The position numbers and the translations under genes are program-made. 64,000 nt of DNA from Streptomyces qinzhouensis (GTDB taxonomy: Bacteria > Actinomycetota > Actinomycetes > Streptomycetales > Streptomycetaceae): contig NZ_CP042266.1 of the NCBI RefSeq assembly GCF_007856155.1, forward strand, positions 3,348,001 through 3,412,000, in the 5' to 3' direction. Shown in pieces: positions 1-7,956 of the stretch; positions within the stretch are counted from its first letter, which is position 1; every line of letters starts with the position of its first letter. The notes under the pieces are model-generated. The model was given only the letters and a program-made list of their open reading frames with translations, was not told the DNA's origin and ran no database searches.

Positions 1-99
1 CGTCAGGGTTGCTGTGGCTGCTCTTGCGCCAGGTGACGGCGCTCAGGTCAAGGGCAGGGCGTTGCATGGCACTCACTCACTCCCTACAACATCCGCAGG

Positions 100-155
100 T
101 TGACATCCTCCCCCTCGTGGACGAGGGGGGTTCCTACGGCTCGCGCCGTGGGGTT
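100..155 (-). ncRNA. omega-RNA 3' end / transposon right-end hairpins
   Basis: Read on the minus strand, the tnpB stop region runs into two stem-loops: arms 145-149/136-140 and a strong 9-bp GC stem (arms 121-129/110-118). Then comes gaggatgtcaa, ending at 100. In TnpB systems the 3' end of the tnpB transcript forms the guide scaffold and the bases just outside the right end act as guide. Here the guide would be read from 99 downward. The hairpins are seen; the RNA role is inferred from the family. Confidence 0.55.
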
Positions 156-1330
156 TTCTGCTTCGTCGCCGACAGCCCGCCCGGAGAACTCCGTTGAGGT
201 CTTACACCGGCTCCACAGACAGACACGGCCAGCCCGGCCGCCAGAATGCTCCGCGCCGCGTTCACGTCGCGGTCGTGGGTCGTACCGCAGCCGTTGCACG
301 TCCATTCACGGACGTTCAACGGCAGTCTTTCCGCGACGGCGCCACAGGCGGAGCACAGTTTGGAGGAGGGGAACCAGCGGTCGACGGTGACCAGGGTTCT
401 TCCGTACCAGGCGCTCTTGTACTCCAGCATGGTGCGCATCGTGGTCCAGGCCGCGTCACTGATGGCGCGGGCCAGGGTGTGGTTCCTGACCATGTTGCGC
501 ACGGTCAGGTCCTCGATCACGATCGTTTGGTTCTCACGAACGAGTCGAGTGGTCAGCTTGTGCAGGTGATCCCGGCGCCGGTCGGCGATCCGGGCATGGA
601 TCCCGGCCACCTTGCGCCGGGCCTTGGCCCGGTTGGCCCCGTCACCTCGGGCCTTGCGGGAGAGTTCCCGCTGGGCCTTCGCCAGCCGGGCACGGTCCTT
701 GCGTTCGAACTTCGGGTTGGTGACCTTCTCCCCGGTGGAGAGCGTCACGAGGCTGGTGATACCGGCGTCGATCCCGACGGCCTTCACCGTCTCCGGCACG
801 GGGACGGGGATGTCGTCGCACAGCATCGAGACGAACCAGCGACCGGCCGCGTCCTGCGACACCGTCACCGTCGACGGCACCGCACCCTCGGGCAGCGGCC
901 TGGACCACACGACCGCCAGCGGACCGCTCATCTTGGCCAGGGTCAGCTTCCCGTCCCGGTACCGGAACCCGCTGGACGTGTACTCGGCGGACCTGCGGGA
1001 CTTCTTCCGCGACTTGAAACGCGGGTACTTGCCCCGCCCGGCGAAGAAGCCGGCGAACGCGCTCTGCAGGTGCCTCAGGCACTGCTGGAGCGGGACGGAC
1101 GACACCTCGGACAGATAGGCCAGCTCCTCAGTCCTCTTCCACCCCGTCAGCAGGGAAGAGGTCTGGTTGTAGTTGACCCGCTCGCCCCTCGCCCACGCCT
1201 CGGTACGGGCGGCCAGGGCCAGGTTGTAGACCTTCCGCACACATCCGAACGTGCGCGACAGCTCGGCTGCCTGCGCATCGGTCGGATAGAAACGGTACTT
1301 GAACGCCCGCTTCACCTGGCTCGCGGTCAC
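134..1330 (-). CDS. tnpB: RNA-guided endonuclease TnpB (IS200/IS605 family)
   Basis: 398 residues, full length for TnpB. The RuvC-like catalytic residues are all present: D188 in GIDAG, E273 in VIEDL and D355 in DRDVNAA. The target-nucleic-acid-binding zinc ribbon is also intact (C326, C329, C345, C348). The N-terminal part begins with a lysine/arginine-rich wedge segment (KYRFYP). TnpB nucleases cut DNA next to a short target-adjacent motif, guided by an RNA made from the element's right end, and so favour retention of the element. The start is GTG at 1330. Nothing is truncated, so the nuclease is likely active. No partner TnpA is visible. Confidence 0.9.
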   Translation of the reverse strand: MTASQVKRAFKYRFYPTDAQAAELSRTFGCVRKVYNLALAARTEAWARGERVNYNQTSSLLTGWKRTEELAYLSEVSSVPLQQCLRHLQSAFAGFFAGRGKYPRFKSRKKSRRSAEYTSSGFRYRDGKLTLAKMSGPLAVVWSRPLPEGAVPSTVTVSQDAAGRWFVSMLCDDIPVPVPETVKAVGIDAGITSLVTLSTGEKVTNPKFERKDRARLAKAQRELSRKARGDGANRAKARRKVAGIHARIADRRRDHLHKLTTRLVRENQTIVIEDLTVRNMVRNHTLARAISDAAWTTMRTMLEYKSAWYGRTLVTVDRWFPSSKLCSACGAVAERLPLNVREWTCNGCGTTHDRDVNAARSILAAGLAVSVCGAGVRPQRSSPGGLSATKQKTPRREP

Positions 1331-1494
1331 ACTTACAAACTAGTGCGGCCATATGTAAAGGCCAAACCTGCGGGTCAGAGCCCTGCCATCCGCCCCGGCA
1401 AGGAGCTGATGAACGAGATGGACCATATCCCGGACGCCTTCGCGCGCCTGTGCGTTTCCCGGATTACGGCCGGATGCCGCTGGGAGGACCGGCC

Positions 1495-1692
1495 ATGACC
1501 CGGGAAGGGCTGACCGAACTCCCGCCGCCCGCAGGGAACGCGATCTGCTGCGACTGCGGGCGGCCGACGTACGCGCCCGTCCCCGTACGCCATATCGAGC
1601 GGGGCAGCGGCCCGGGACACACGGTGTACGCGTGTCCCCGCTGCGCCCCGGATGTGGCGCCCGGGCCGCTCCCCGGCGAGGTCTCCCCCTGA
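1495..1692 (+). CDS. small Cys4 (zinc-ribbon-like) protein
   Basis: 65 residues starting at ATG 1495, with a good ribosome site (gggagga) just upstream. An upstream in-frame ATG at 1450 has none. The sequence has two Cys pairs, CCDCGR near the N-terminus and CPRC near the C-terminus, spaced like a small treble-clef or zinc ribbon. No known domain is recognised. It shares its layout (Cys-x-x-Cys-Gly-Arg, then VRR/VRHIE, then YACP) with the 80-residue protein at 25126-25368, so the two belong to one small family. The SIS gene converges on it with a 3-bp gap. Confidence 0.65.
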   Translation: MTREGLTELPPPAGNAICCDCGRPTYAPVPVRHIERGSGPGHTVYACPRCAPDVAPGPLPGEVSP

Positions 1693-1695
1693 CGC

Positions 1696-2631
1696 TCAGC
1701 CCAGGATCACGCTCCGCGTCAGGTTCCGCGGCCGGTCCGGGTCGTAGCCCTTCGCCTCGGCCAGGGTGACCGCGAGGCGCTGGGCGCGGATCAGGTCGGC
1801 GAGGGGGTCGCAGGGGCTGTTGGCGACCACGGTGCCGCCGACGGCCGTGACGTCCGCCGCCAGGCCCTCGGGGAGCGGGCCGAAGGTCCAGGTGACGCGG
1901 CCGGGGGCGGTGATGGAGATGGGGCCGTGGCGGTACTCCATCGCGGGGTACGCCTCGGTCCACGCGCCCGCCGCCTCCCGCATCTTCAGGGCCGCCTCCA
2001 GGGCCAGGCCGTAGGTCCAGCCCCGGCCCAGGAAGGTCCACTGTTCGGCGTCGACGACCGCCTCCGGGAGCGGTTCGGTCAGGGCCAGTTCGGCGTCGAC
2101 GGCGGCGTCCGCGACCGATTTCACGCCCAGCGCGGCGGGGAGTTCGCCGAGCCCGGCGCGGAGGAACGCCAGGGCGGTGGTGGCGAACCGGGTCTGGACC
2201 ACGGACTCCTCGTCCGCCCAGTCGAGTACGGCGACACTGTCGGCCGCCTCCATGACCGGAGTCTTCGGGTCGGCGGTGAGCGCCAGCGTCGGGATCCGGC
2301 CCTTCAGGGCGGTGAGGAGCTCCAGTACCTCCGTCGTGGTCCCGGAGCGGGTGATCGCGACGACTCGGTCGTACGTCCGGCCCGCCGGGAACTCGGAGGA
2401 GGCGAACGCGTCGGTCTCCCCGAGGCCCGCGGCCTCGCGCAGGGCGGCATAGGCGATGGCCATGAACCATGACGTACCGCATCCGGTGACCGCGACCCGC
2501 TCACCCGCCCGCGGCAGTCCGTCGAAGCCGTCCGCGGCCTCGGCGGCGCGGCGCCAGGACGCCGGCTGGGTCGCTATCTCGACGGAGGTACGGGAGGGGG
2601 CGGCGGCGGACGGCGGGGTCGTACGGGACAT
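1696..2631 (-). CDS. SIS-domain sugar isomerase/deaminase
   Basis: 311 residues with two SIS (sugar isomerase) folds. The first contains the phosphosugar-binding VTGCGTSWFMA loop (about residues 48-58) and ITRSGTTTEV, the second has the YRHGP motif typical of GlmS/AgaS-type proteins. There is no glutaminase domain, so it is not GlmS itself. Likely reaction: isomerising deamination of an amino-sugar phosphate (GlcN-6-P or GalN-6-P) to the ketose phosphate. The ATG at 2631 follows taaggag at good spacing. A DasR-like operator at 2736-2751 lies about 105 bp upstream, which fits amino-sugar control. AgaS versus NagB-II cannot be decided by eye. Confidence 0.8.
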   Translation of the reverse strand: MSRTTPPSAAAPSRTSVEIATQPASWRRAAEAADGFDGLPRAGERVAVTGCGTSWFMAIAYAALREAAGLGETDAFASSEFPAGRTYDRVVAITRSGTTTEVLELLTALKGRIPTLALTADPKTPVMEAADSVAVLDWADEESVVQTRFATTALAFLRAGLGELPAALGVKSVADAAVDAELALTEPLPEAVVDAEQWTFLGRGWTYGLALEAALKMREAAGAWTEAYPAMEYRHGPISITAPGRVTWTFGPLPEGLAADVTAVGGTVVANSPCDPLADLIRAQRLAVTLAEAKGYDPDRPRNLTRSVILG

Positions 2632-2985
2632 GCGTCGGGCTCCTTAGCGCATCGATGACCACTCGGCACCCCGTGCTTAGCAGCAGGTCGCCCGGTACGG
2701 CAACGGTGTCGGGGCGGGCCCGCACAGGTCGCCGGATTGGTCTGGACCGGTGGGCGGAACCGGTGACCCACCCGTAGCCGAAAGGAGACCCCTTGGCATA
2801 GACCTCTGACCGGTCTTGGTGAACAATCGCACGTCATTCCGGGCGAGTTCGGAGGGAGCCGAGGGGCTCCCGGGGGAACCCTGTGACCCCCGGAACAGCA
2901 GACCGCGCGAGCAGCGCGAGCAGCACCAGATCCCGCCCGCGGCCGTATCCGCGGCGGGCTCCGGCAACCAGATGGGGAACCCTCT
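2632..2985. other. divergent intergenic region (354 bp)
   Basis: Lies between the divergent SIS and sugar-binding lipoprotein genes. It holds the DasR-like site at 2736-2751 and a looser agacc/ggtct dyad at 2800-2816. No convincing small gene or hairpin terminator is seen in the rest. Confidence 0.5.
2736..2751. promoter_or_regulatory. DasR-responsive element (dre)-like site
   Basis: attggtctggaccggt matches the DasR consensus (A-C/G-TGGTCTAGACCA-C/G-T) at most positions, including both TGGTCT/GACC half-sites. It lies between the SIS gene and the sugar-binding lipoprotein and could control both. DasR is the GntR-family regulator of GlcNAc and chitin metabolism, released by GlcN-6-P. The match is seen; binding is inferred. 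Confidence 0.6.
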
Positions 2986-4299
2986 GTGCGACAGCAATTC
3001 TTCCGACTCAACGGACCCCGGCATGTGTTCCGGTCCGGCCGGACGGCCGCGGCGGCCGTGGCCCTGGGGCTGACCGCCGGCCTCACGGGCTGCGGCTCCG
3101 ACGGGCCTTCCGATGTCACCCTCTCCCTGGTCGTCGCCGACTACGACGTGGACGGCGGCCAGAGCAGCAAGGAGTACTGGCAGAAGCTGACGGCCCGGTT
3201 CGAGTCGAAGAACCCGAAGATCGACGTCGATGTGCACGTCGAACCCTGGACGTCCGTGGACCGCAAGGTCCAGGACATGGTCAAGGCCGGAAAGGCACCC
3301 GATATCGCACAGATCGGGGCCTATGCCGACTACGCGGCCACGGACAAGCTCTACAGCGTCGACGAAGTGCTCTCGCTCCAGACCGCGGCGAGCTTCCTGC
3401 CGCCGCTCGCCAAGGCCGGACAGCACCGGCGCACCCAGTACGGAATGCCCTTCGTCGCCTCCACCCGGCTGCTCTTCTACAACAAGAAGCTGTTCGCGGA
3501 GGCCGGGATCGAGAAGGCCCCGACCACCTGGGCCGAACTGCGCGAGACAGCCGAGAAGTTGAAGGAGGAGACCGGCGTCGAATACCCCTTCGCGCTGCCG
3601 CTCGGACCCGAGGAGGCCCAGGCCGAGACCATGAACTGGCTGCTCAGCGCGGGTGAGTCGTACACGCTCGGCGGTGGCAGCTACGACATCAACTCGGCCC
3701 GGAACGTCGAGACCGTCAGCTGGGTGAAGACGAATCTCGTCGACCGGGGACTGACCGGGCCGGTCGCCCCGGCCAAGCTCAACCGGAAGATGGCGTTCGC
3801 GGCGTTCGCGCGGGGTGAGGTGGGCATGCTGAACGGGCATCCGTCGCTGCTGCGGATCGCCAGGAAGGCGGGCATCGATCTGGGTACGGTGCCGATTCCC
3901 GGGCCCCGGGGCACTCCGAACAACGCGATGGGCGTCGCCGACTGGATCATGGCCTTCAAGGAGAACGGCAACCGCACCCAGGCCGGGAAGTTCCTCGACT
4001 TCGTCTTCAGCGACGAGAACGTGCTGGCCTTCGCCGGGCAGAACAATCTGCTGCCGGTGACGGTGTCGGCGTCCGAGGCCATGGCGGAGGATCCGAAGTA
4101 CGGGGATCTGAAGGGCTTCCTGGAGCCGCTGCCGAGCTCCGTCCTGCCGCCGGTCGGCAAGACGTCGTGGGCGGCGGTCAGCGCCGAGATCAAACAGTCC
4201 ATCGGGAAGGCGGTCGCCCCGGGCGGCAGTCCGAAGGCGGTGCTGGACGGGATCGACCGGGTGGCGGAGCAGGCGGACATCAAGAGCGGCGGGGAGTAG
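2986..4299 (+). CDS. ABC sugar-transport substrate-binding lipoprotein
   Basis: 437 residues; GTG start at 2986 with gggga about 9 bases upstream. The signal peptide ends in the lipobox LTGC, placing the lipid-modified Cys at residue 36. The mature part has the family-1 solute-binding layout (KLTARFESKNPKIDVDV, then APDIAQIGAYADYA, then MPFVASTRLLFYNKKLF), and binds mono- or oligosaccharides outside the membrane. No permease genes are adjacent, so it may work with permeases elsewhere and with the shared ATPase MsiK, encoded at the right end of this window. The DasR-like site upstream suggests an amino-sugar or chitin-derived ligand. Confidence 0.85.
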   Translation: MRQQFFRLNGPRHVFRSGRTAAAAVALGLTAGLTGCGSDGPSDVTLSLVVADYDVDGGQSSKEYWQKLTARFESKNPKIDVDVHVEPWTSVDRKVQDMVKAGKAPDIAQIGAYADYAATDKLYSVDEVLSLQTAASFLPPLAKAGQHRRTQYGMPFVASTRLLFYNKKLFAEAGIEKAPTTWAELRETAEKLKEETGVEYPFALPLGPEEAQAETMNWLLSAGESYTLGGGSYDINSARNVETVSWVKTNLVDRGLTGPVAPAKLNRKMAFAAFARGEVGMLNGHPSLLRIARKAGIDLGTVPIPGPRGTPNNAMGVADWIMAFKENGNRTQAGKFLDFVFSDENVLAFAGQNNLLPVTVSASEAMAEDPKYGDLKGFLEPLPSSVLPPVGKTSWAAVSAEIKQSIGKAVAPGGSPKAVLDGIDRVAEQADIKSGGE

Positions 4300-4352
4300 C
4301 GGAGGAGCGGGGAGGGGTGGGGTGGGAGAGGGGCCGGGAGCAGGACGGGGGC

Positions 4353-4416
4353 CGGGAGTCGGACGGGGCGGGAGTCGGACGGGGCGGGAGTCGGACGGGG
4401 CGGGAGTCGGACGGGG
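4353..4416 (+). repeat. 16-bp tandem repeat, 4 perfect copies
   Basis: The unit cgggagtcggacgggg is repeated exactly at 4353, 4369, 4385 and 4401. A degenerate copy (cgggagcaggacgggg) sits just before at about 4334. It fills the gap between the lipoprotein stop and the DUF3263 gene. The unit length is not a multiple of three, so it is not in-frame coding. Confidence 0.95.
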
Positions 4417-4465
4417 CGGGAGGGGCGGGTGCCGGATGTCGGTCCTGGGGTTTACGTTGGATCGT

Positions 4466-4768
4466 ATGAACGACCCCGCCGCTCCCCCTCCGGACGCCGA
4501 GACCGGCCCCGAGACCGAGGCTGGGCCCGAGTCCGGGCCCGCGGCCCTGCTCCCGGCCCGCGACCGGGCCGTCCTCGCCATGGAGCGGCGTTCCTGGAGC
4601 GGGCCCGGTGCCAAGGAGCGGGCCGTGCGGGAGCGGCTGGGGATGTCGGCCGTCCGCTACTACCAGCTGCTGAACGCCCTGCTCGACGACCCCCGGGCGC
4701 TGGCCCACGACCCGGTGACCGTCAACCGGCTCCGACGGGTCAGAGACGAGAAACGTACCCGCCGATAG
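4466..4768 (+). CDS. DUF3263 family protein
   Basis: 100 residues. The C-terminal 65 match the DUF3263 pattern of small actinobacterial proteins: LLPARDRAVLAMERRSW, then MSAVRYYQLLNALLDDP, ending in a basic RRVRDEKRTRR tail. It resembles a short helix-turn-helix, but the function of the family is unknown. The N-terminus is Pro/Glu-rich. ATG 4466 is preferred; ATG 4436 in the same frame is an alternative. otsB starts 10 bp after the stop, so the two are probably co-transcribed. Confidence 0.8.
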   Translation: MNDPAAPPPDAETGPETEAGPESGPAALLPARDRAVLAMERRSWSGPGAKERAVRERLGMSAVRYYQLLNALLDDPRALAHDPVTVNRLRRVRDEKRTRR

Positions 4769-4778
4769 GGTCTGTGGC

Positions 4779-5657
4779 ATGGGTAGCTCTCCGCACTTCC
4801 CGGACGCTTCACCGTCACCCGCCCACGGCCTTCCGCGGCCGTCGACCCCCGCCGGACGGGACGGGCTCGCCGCGCTGCTGGCCCGGCCAGAGAAGGCCGT
4901 GATCGCCCTCGACTTCGACGGCACCCTCGCCGAGATCGTGCCCGACCCGGAGCAGGCCCGGGCCCATCCGGGCGCGGCGCCCGCGCTCGCCCGGCTGGCG
5001 CCCCGGGTCGGCCATGTCGCCGTGGTGACCGGCCGGCCGGCCGGTGTCGCGGTGCGGTACGGCGGCTTCGCCGGGGTCGACGGGCTCGCGCATCTCGTCG
5101 TACTCGGGCATTACGGCTCCGAACGCTGGGACGCGATCTCCGGCACGGTCAACACCCCGGCTCCGCATCCCGGTGTGGCGGCGGTCCGGGCCGAACTCCC
5201 CGGCTATCTGGACCGGTTCGGCGCCTGGCACGGAACGTGGATCGAGGAGAAGGGGCAGGCGGTCGCGGTCCACACCCGGCGGGCCGAGGATCCCGCCGCC
5301 GCGTTCGAGGCCCTGCGGGAGCCCCTCGCGACCCTCGCCGCCCGGCACGGGCTGGTCCTCGAACCGGGCAGGATGGTCCTGGAACTCCGGCCGCCCGGAA
5401 TGGACAAGGGCGTCGCGCTCGCCGAGTACATCCGCGAGGTGGGCGCCGAGTCCGTGCTGTACGCGGGTGACGATCTGGGCGATCTGCCCGCCTACGCGGC
5501 GGTGGAGAAGCTCCGCTCGGACGGTCTCGCGGGCGTGCTGGTGTGCAGCGGCAGTACGGAGGTCAGCGAGCTGGCGGACCGTGCGGACCTGCTGCTGGCG
5601 GGGCCGGACGCGGTCGTCTCCTTCCTCGCCTCCCTGGCGGACGCGCTGAGCGGCTGA
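4779..5657 (+). CDS. otsB: trehalose-6-phosphate phosphatase
   Basis: 292 residues of HAD superfamily. The nucleophile motif DFDGTLAEIVPDPE places catalytic aspartates at 45 and 47, and the final HAD motif is YAGDDLGDLPAY. It removes phosphate from trehalose-6-phosphate to give trehalose, an osmoprotectant and spore reserve. It sits 10 bp after the DUF3263 gene. The synthase otsA converges on it with stop codons 5 bp apart, so the two steps lie side by side but on opposite strands. Confidence 0.92.
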   Translation: MGSSPHFPDASPSPAHGLPRPSTPAGRDGLAALLARPEKAVIALDFDGTLAEIVPDPEQARAHPGAAPALARLAPRVGHVAVVTGRPAGVAVRYGGFAGVDGLAHLVVLGHYGSERWDAISGTVNTPAPHPGVAAVRAELPGYLDRFGAWHGTWIEEKGQAVAVHTRRAEDPAAAFEALREPLATLAARHGLVLEPGRMVLELRPPGMDKGVALAEYIREVGAESVLYAGDDLGDLPAYAAVEKLRSDGLAGVLVCSGSTEVSELADRADLLLAGPDAVVSFLASLADALSG

Positions 5658-5662
5658 CTTCG

Positions 5663-7114
5663 TTACGCCTCCGGGGTCAGCGCTTCGAGCTGGTCCAGGA
5701 ACCACCGCCGCGGCGGCAGGGCCGTCGCGGCGGTGGCGAGGCGGGCGGTGCGGTCCGCGCGGACGTCCGGCGGGAGGGTCAGCGCCTCGTGGAGCGCCGC
5801 CGCCGTCTCGATCACGTCGTACGGGTTCACCACCAGCGCGTCCGCGCTCAGTTCCTCGTACGCCCCGGCCTCCCGGGACAGCACCAGCGCACAGCCCGCG
5901 TCCGAGACGACCGGGATCTCCTTGGCGACCAGGTTCATCCCGTCGCGGATCGGGTTGACCAGGGCCACGTCCGCGAGCCGGTAGGCGGCCAGCGAGCGGG
6001 CGAAGTCGTCCTTCACATGGAGCACGACGGGGGTCCAGCCCGGCGTCCCGTACTCGTCGTTGATCGCGTCGGCGACCCGCTGTACCTCGGCCGTGTAGTC
6101 GCGGTAGACCGCGAGGTCCTGGCGGGAGGGGTAGGCGAAGGCGATATGGACGACCCGCTCGTGCCATTCGGGGCGGGTCGCCAGCAGATGGCGGTAGGCC
6201 AGCAGACCGCGGACGATGTTCTTCGACAGTTCCGTACGGTCCACCCGGACGATCGTCTTCCGGTCGGCGCCGCCGATCTGCTCGCGCAGGGCCGTCATCC
6301 GTTCGCCGACGTCGGGGCGGTGGGCCCGCTCCCGGAGGAAGTCCGCGTCGGCGCCGAGACCGTGCACCCCGATCCGGGTGTCCTTGAGCGCGTCGGGGCC
6401 GAGCACCTCCGTACAGCAGGCGGTGAAGGCGTCGGCCCAGCGGCGGGTCAGGAAGCAGGTGCGGTCGGCGCCGAGGAGTCCGCGCAGCAGCTGCTCGGCG
6501 ATGTCGTCGGGGAGCAGCCGGAAGTAGTCCGGGGGTGCCCACGGGGTGTGCGAGAAGTGACCGATCCGCAGGTCGGGGCGGAGCTCCCGGAGCATCCCGG
6601 GCACCAGGGCGAGGTGGTAGTCCTGGACGAGGACGGCCGCGCCCTCGGCGGCCCGGTCCGCGAGCGCTTCGGCGAAGGCGCGGTTGTACGTCTCGTACGA
6701 CCGCCACTGGCGCCGGAACTCTTCGTCGAAGACGGGCTCCAGCGGGGTCTGGTACAGCAGATGGTGGATGAACCACAGCACCGAGTTGGCGATGCCGTTG
6801 TACGCGTCGGAGTGGATGTCCGCGTCGATGTCGAGCATCAGGACGCCGTCCTCGCCGTGGCCGGTCCCGCGCCGGACGGCCTCGCGGTCGCCGTCGCCGA
6901 GGGCGCAGCAGACCCAGAGGGCGTCGTCGCGGGTGCCGACGGCGGCGAGGCCGGAGACCATTCCGCCGCCGCCGCGCCGGGCGTCGAGTGTGCCGTCGTC
7001 GAGCAGGGTGTACGAGACGGGGCCGCGGTTGGACGCCACGAGGACCCGGGCGGGGCCGGGGGCGGGGGCACGGTCGCGGGCGTCGGCCGGGGTGGCGGGG
7101 GGCTCGGGAACCAT
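5663..7114 (-). CDS. otsA: trehalose-6-phosphate synthase (GT20)
   Basis: 483 residues, the usual length. Family signatures: the N-terminal loop LVASNRGPVSY, the Gly-rich RRGGGGMVSGL, VQDYHLALVPGMLRELRP and HTPWAPPDYFRLLP, then the C-terminal nucleotide-sugar half ending at PRRWFLDQLE. It joins UDP- or GDP-glucose to glucose-6-phosphate. The ATG at 7114 is preceded by a short leader only. The cytoplasmic product feeds OtsB, encoded convergently. Identification is firm; donor preference cannot be read from sequence. Confidence 0.93.
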   Translation of the reverse strand: MVPEPPATPADARDRAPAPGPARVLVASNRGPVSYTLLDDGTLDARRGGGGMVSGLAAVGTRDDALWVCCALGDGDREAVRRGTGHGEDGVLMLDIDADIHSDAYNGIANSVLWFIHHLLYQTPLEPVFDEEFRRQWRSYETYNRAFAEALADRAAEGAAVLVQDYHLALVPGMLRELRPDLRIGHFSHTPWAPPDYFRLLPDDIAEQLLRGLLGADRTCFLTRRWADAFTACCTEVLGPDALKDTRIGVHGLGADADFLRERAHRPDVGERMTALREQIGGADRKTIVRVDRTELSKNIVRGLLAYRHLLATRPEWHERVVHIAFAYPSRQDLAVYRDYTAEVQRVADAINDEYGTPGWTPVVLHVKDDFARSLAAYRLADVALVNPIRDGMNLVAKEIPVVSDAGCALVLSREAGAYEELSADALVVNPYDVIETAAALHEALTLPPDVRADRTARLATAATALPPRRWFLDQLEALTPEA

Positions 7115-7144
7115 GTCGCAACACCTAGCCTCCGGGGCGGCGGC

Positions 7145-7918
7145 TCAAACGTCCGTTCGCCCGTCGTGGCGCGGTTCACGCCGTCCGCGGACCGCGACGA
7201 CGGCGATCGCCCCGGCCGCGGCGAGGGCCGTGCCGAGACCGCCGAGCAGCCAGATCCGCTCGGCGTCCCGGCCCCGGCCGGTGGGCGCGAGGGTGGGCGG
7301 CAGCACGGGCGCGCCGGCGGCCCGCGGCGCGGGCGGGGGCGGGGGCCCCGCGGCGGGGCGAGGCCCGGCGGCGGGCACCCGAGCCGTGTCCACCCCGGCG
7401 ACCGGGCGGGGCGCCGTGCCCGCGAGGGCGGCGGGACGCGGCCGGGCGGCAGGGCCCTGAACCGCGCCCGCAGGGGCGGCAGCCGCGTGGACCCGGGCGA
7501 CCGGGCGGGGCGCCGTCCCCGCCGGGGCGGCACGGCCGGGCGCCACGCCCTCGAAGCCGGCAGGGCCCGGCGCGGCGGCGGGACGCGGCGTCGCCTCGGG
7601 CCGGGCGACCGGGCCGGGGCCCGTGCCCGCCGGGGCGTCGAGGCCGGACGCCGCGCCCGCAGGGCCGGGCGGCACATCCACCCGGGCTACCGGGGCGGCC
7701 CGGGCGACCGGGGCGGCCGGAACCACCAGGACCAGCAGGGCGAGCAGTCCGGCCAGCTTCACCGCGCGGCTCCGGGCCCGGCCGGGGCGGCGCCGGGCGG
7801 GCGGTCTGCGGGCGGGGGCACGGCCGCGGGGAATGTGCGGACGTACGGAAACGGGCGCGGCCGTCGCCGCCACACCGGCCGAGGGACGCCGGGGCTGGGC
7901 AATACGGGTATAAGTCAT
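7145..7918 (-). CDS. Pro/Ala-rich secreted protein with LAxTG sortase signal
   Basis: 257 residues. An Arg-rich N-terminus (about 1-50) leads into a hydrophobic signal segment LAGLLALLVLVVPAAPVARA. About 130 residues of imperfect Pro-Ala-Gly repeats follow (units such as GTAPRPVARV). The C-terminus has LAPTG, then a hydrophobic helix and RGRRE, the layout of a class E sortase substrate (LAxTG, as in the long chaplins). It is therefore probably attached to the cell wall. All frames are open here because of composition. This frame was chosen because only it has a coherent signal peptide and sorting signal. Homologues not recognised. Confidence 0.6.
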   Translation of the reverse strand: MTYTRIAQPRRPSAGVAATAAPVSVRPHIPRGRAPARRPPARRRPGRARSRAVKLAGLLALLVLVVPAAPVARAAPVARVDVPPGPAGAASGLDAPAGTGPGPVARPEATPRPAAAPGPAGFEGVAPGRAAPAGTAPRPVARVHAAAAPAGAVQGPAARPRPAALAGTAPRPVAGVDTARVPAAGPRPAAGPPPPPAPRAAGAPVLPPTLAPTGRGRDAERIWLLGGLGTALAAAGAIAVVAVRGRREPRHDGRTDV

Positions 7919-7956
7919 ACATAAGATAGTCAGCCCCTTAAGGGGATAACCCGCGC

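Larger units (their letters stand above)
100..1360 (-). mobile_element. TnpB-only IS200/IS605-type element
   Basis: A complete tnpB lies in a short segment whose right side ends in the hairpin and TCAA-type terminus usual for IS605-family elements. No TnpA (HUH transposase) gene is present in the window, so this is an IS1341-like element that could move only in trans, or is fixed. The right boundary near 100 rests on the hairpin-terminus pattern. The left boundary is a guess at the AT-richer stretch just upstream of the tnpB start (about 1331-1360). Confidence 0.5.

Noticed and set aside
134..1498. Complete IS605 element with TnpA
   Set aside because: No Y1 transposase gene or HUH motif exists on either strand near tnpB, so only the tnpB part can be claimed.
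4353..4416. CRISPR-like repeat
   Set aside because: The 16-bp units are head to tail without spacers, so it is a simple tandem repeat. The same holds for 52361-52416.
2677..4614. 645-codon minus-strand frame over the sugar-binding lipoprotein
   Set aside because: Antisense to a gene with a lipobox and family motifs; no recognisable domain of its own.
5543..7924. 793-codon plus-strand frame across otsA and the LAxTG gene
   Set aside because: Antisense to otsA, whose motifs are unmistakable. Repetitive Arg/Gly content, no signal or domain.
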